This document shows positions 5,370 through 6,153 of a stretch of DNA of 6,153 nt, one piece after another. This DNA is from Phycisphaerae bacterium (GTDB taxonomy: Bacteria; Planctomycetota; Phycisphaerae; SM23-33): positions 1-6,153 of the forward strand of contig JAUWQU010000253.1 of assembly GCA_030610965.1 (NCBI GenBank). Reading direction: 5' to 3'. Position 1 is the first letter of the stretch. Every line of letters starts with the position of its first letter. A model generated the notes under the pieces. It did not search any database. It was not told the DNA's origin and saw nothing but the letters and a program-made list of their open reading frames with translations. Both the position numbers and the translations under genes were made by a program.

Positions 5370-6153
5370 ATGCGTGATCAGTGTCTTTGGCGAGGGTGCA
5401 GGGCAGCGGCCGTTTGCCTGGTGCTCACGGTCTGCCTGTGCGGTCTCCTGGACAGCAGGGCCCTGGGATGCCCCTCCTGCACACCTTACGGATACTGCCA
5501 GGTGTGTTCGCAGTTCTATCCTGTCCTGCGCGGCGAGTTCGACTGGAACCTGCTGAGCCCCATCGGCGAAGACCCGGAGGAGCTGATAGCCATAGACGTA
5601 GAGGTCGATGCAAACCAGGCCCTGAGAACAGTCAAGCTGACATACAACACGGCCTCCGCGAACAACGGAAGCAAGCGGAACGTGGTGTGCTTCAAGGAGA
5701 CCGCCGTCGATAGCGGCACGCTCATATCCGAGGATGACAGGACCGTCGTGGCCACCTTCGCGCTGGATGCCGAAGACAGCGGCACTCTCCTGGGGGCCGA
5801 TGGCAGCGCCAGCCCGATCCCGACAAGCGGTTTTGGCTACTACTCGCCTGAGGGCCTAAGCGAGTGGACCTGGGACGATGCGAACTCCGTGCTCACCAGG
5901 GGCAAGGACGCAATATTCCAGACAACCACAACGGCCAATTACGACTACAGCCCCGGCGACGAAGAGCATGTGACGTTCCGTGAGGTCAGACGCGGGGCCA
6001 CGACCCTCAGCCGGACCTACTTCAAGTACAACCTGGATACCAGCAGCAAGCTTGTCCGCCTCCGCAAGACTGTGGCAGAGCCCCAGCTCGACGGCAACAG
6101 CTACCTGACGACGATGTACGTCTACCACGGATCGTCGTGCAGCGACGCGAACT
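5370..6153 (+). CDS. Exported protein with a CxxC pair, possible start of a YD/RHS-type protein (3' partial)
   Basis: The frame is open from 5370 to the window edge, giving 261 residues with no stop. Residues 1-31 look like a signal peptide: Arg8 and Arg11, a hydrophobic stretch at 12-27 and possible cleavage after SRA31. The mature end begins with CPSC (34-37) and CQVC (43-46), a CxxC-x5-CxxC layout that could bind metal or form disulfides. The rest is rich in Thr, Asp, Ser and Tyr and looks beta-stranded. The segment at about 214-252, with TYFKYNLDTSSKLVRL and then TTMYVYHG, resembles the Tyr-containing strands of YD/RHS repeat proteins. That is a weak resemblance, because no full YDxxGR motif is present before the edge. 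The gene starts 82 bases after the large repeat gene on the same strand and probably shares its transcript. Other options are an unrelated beta-rich surface protein. Confidence 0.75.
   Translation, partial: MRDQCLWRGCRAAAVCLVLTVCLCGLLDSRALGCPSCTPYGYCQVCSQFYPVLRGEFDWNLLSPIGEDPEELIAIDVEVDANQALRTVKLTYNTASANNGSKRNVVCFKETAVDSGTLISEDDRTVVATFALDAEDSGTLLGADGSASPIPTSGFGYYSPEGLSEWTWDDANSVLTRGKDAIFQTTTTANYDYSPGDEEHVTFREVRRGATTLSRTYFKYNLDTSSKLVRLRKTVAEPQLDGNSYLTTMYVYHGSSCSDAN

Noticed and set aside
5370..5480. Lipoprotein signal with Cys34 as the lipidated residue
   Set aside because: The preceding ALG is not a good lipobox and the Cys lies well after the hydrophobic core. Ordinary signal peptidase I cleavage after SRA fits better.

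Overview
This is a GC-rich bacterial window. It suggests a Planctomycetota-like genome, possibly Phycisphaerae. That placement is an inference from three things: a decayed HTH-WYL regulator with the YRI...FFLPP linker style I associate with that phylum, large secreted proteins of no familiar family, and long gene-poor stretches. No rRNA, tRNA, CRISPR array or recognisable transposase was found to settle it.

Left part (1-1227). The first 27 codons of a minus-strand gene leave the window at position 1. Its upstream side carries an 18-bp perfect palindrome and related inverted repeats. Further right is a 26-bp dyad (325-350) just upstream of a possible tiny lipoprotein gene (380-493). Positions 494-1227 hold nothing I can support as a gene.

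Regulator relic (1228-1908). An open frame at 1387-1908 encodes the linker and WYL domain of a transcriptional regulator. The winged-helix part can still be read upstream in the same frame, but it is broken by three TGA codons. The C-terminal tail after the WYL domain also appears lost. This looks like a pseudogene. Positions 1909-2287 are intergenic.

Right part (2288-6153). Two plus-strand genes for exported proteins lie 82 bases apart. The first encodes a 999-residue protein with a signal peptide, about six tandem helical units of 123-126 residues, and a charged C-terminal coiled coil. Units 1-2 and units 3-4 form a duplicated block. The second gene has a strong ribosome binding site, a signal peptide and a paired CxxC motif at its mature N-terminus. 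It then continues as a beta-rich, Tyr-rich sequence to the window edge and may be the start of a YD/RHS-type surface protein. The pair reads as one secreted module and is the most novel part of the window. Its function cannot be told from sequence alone.
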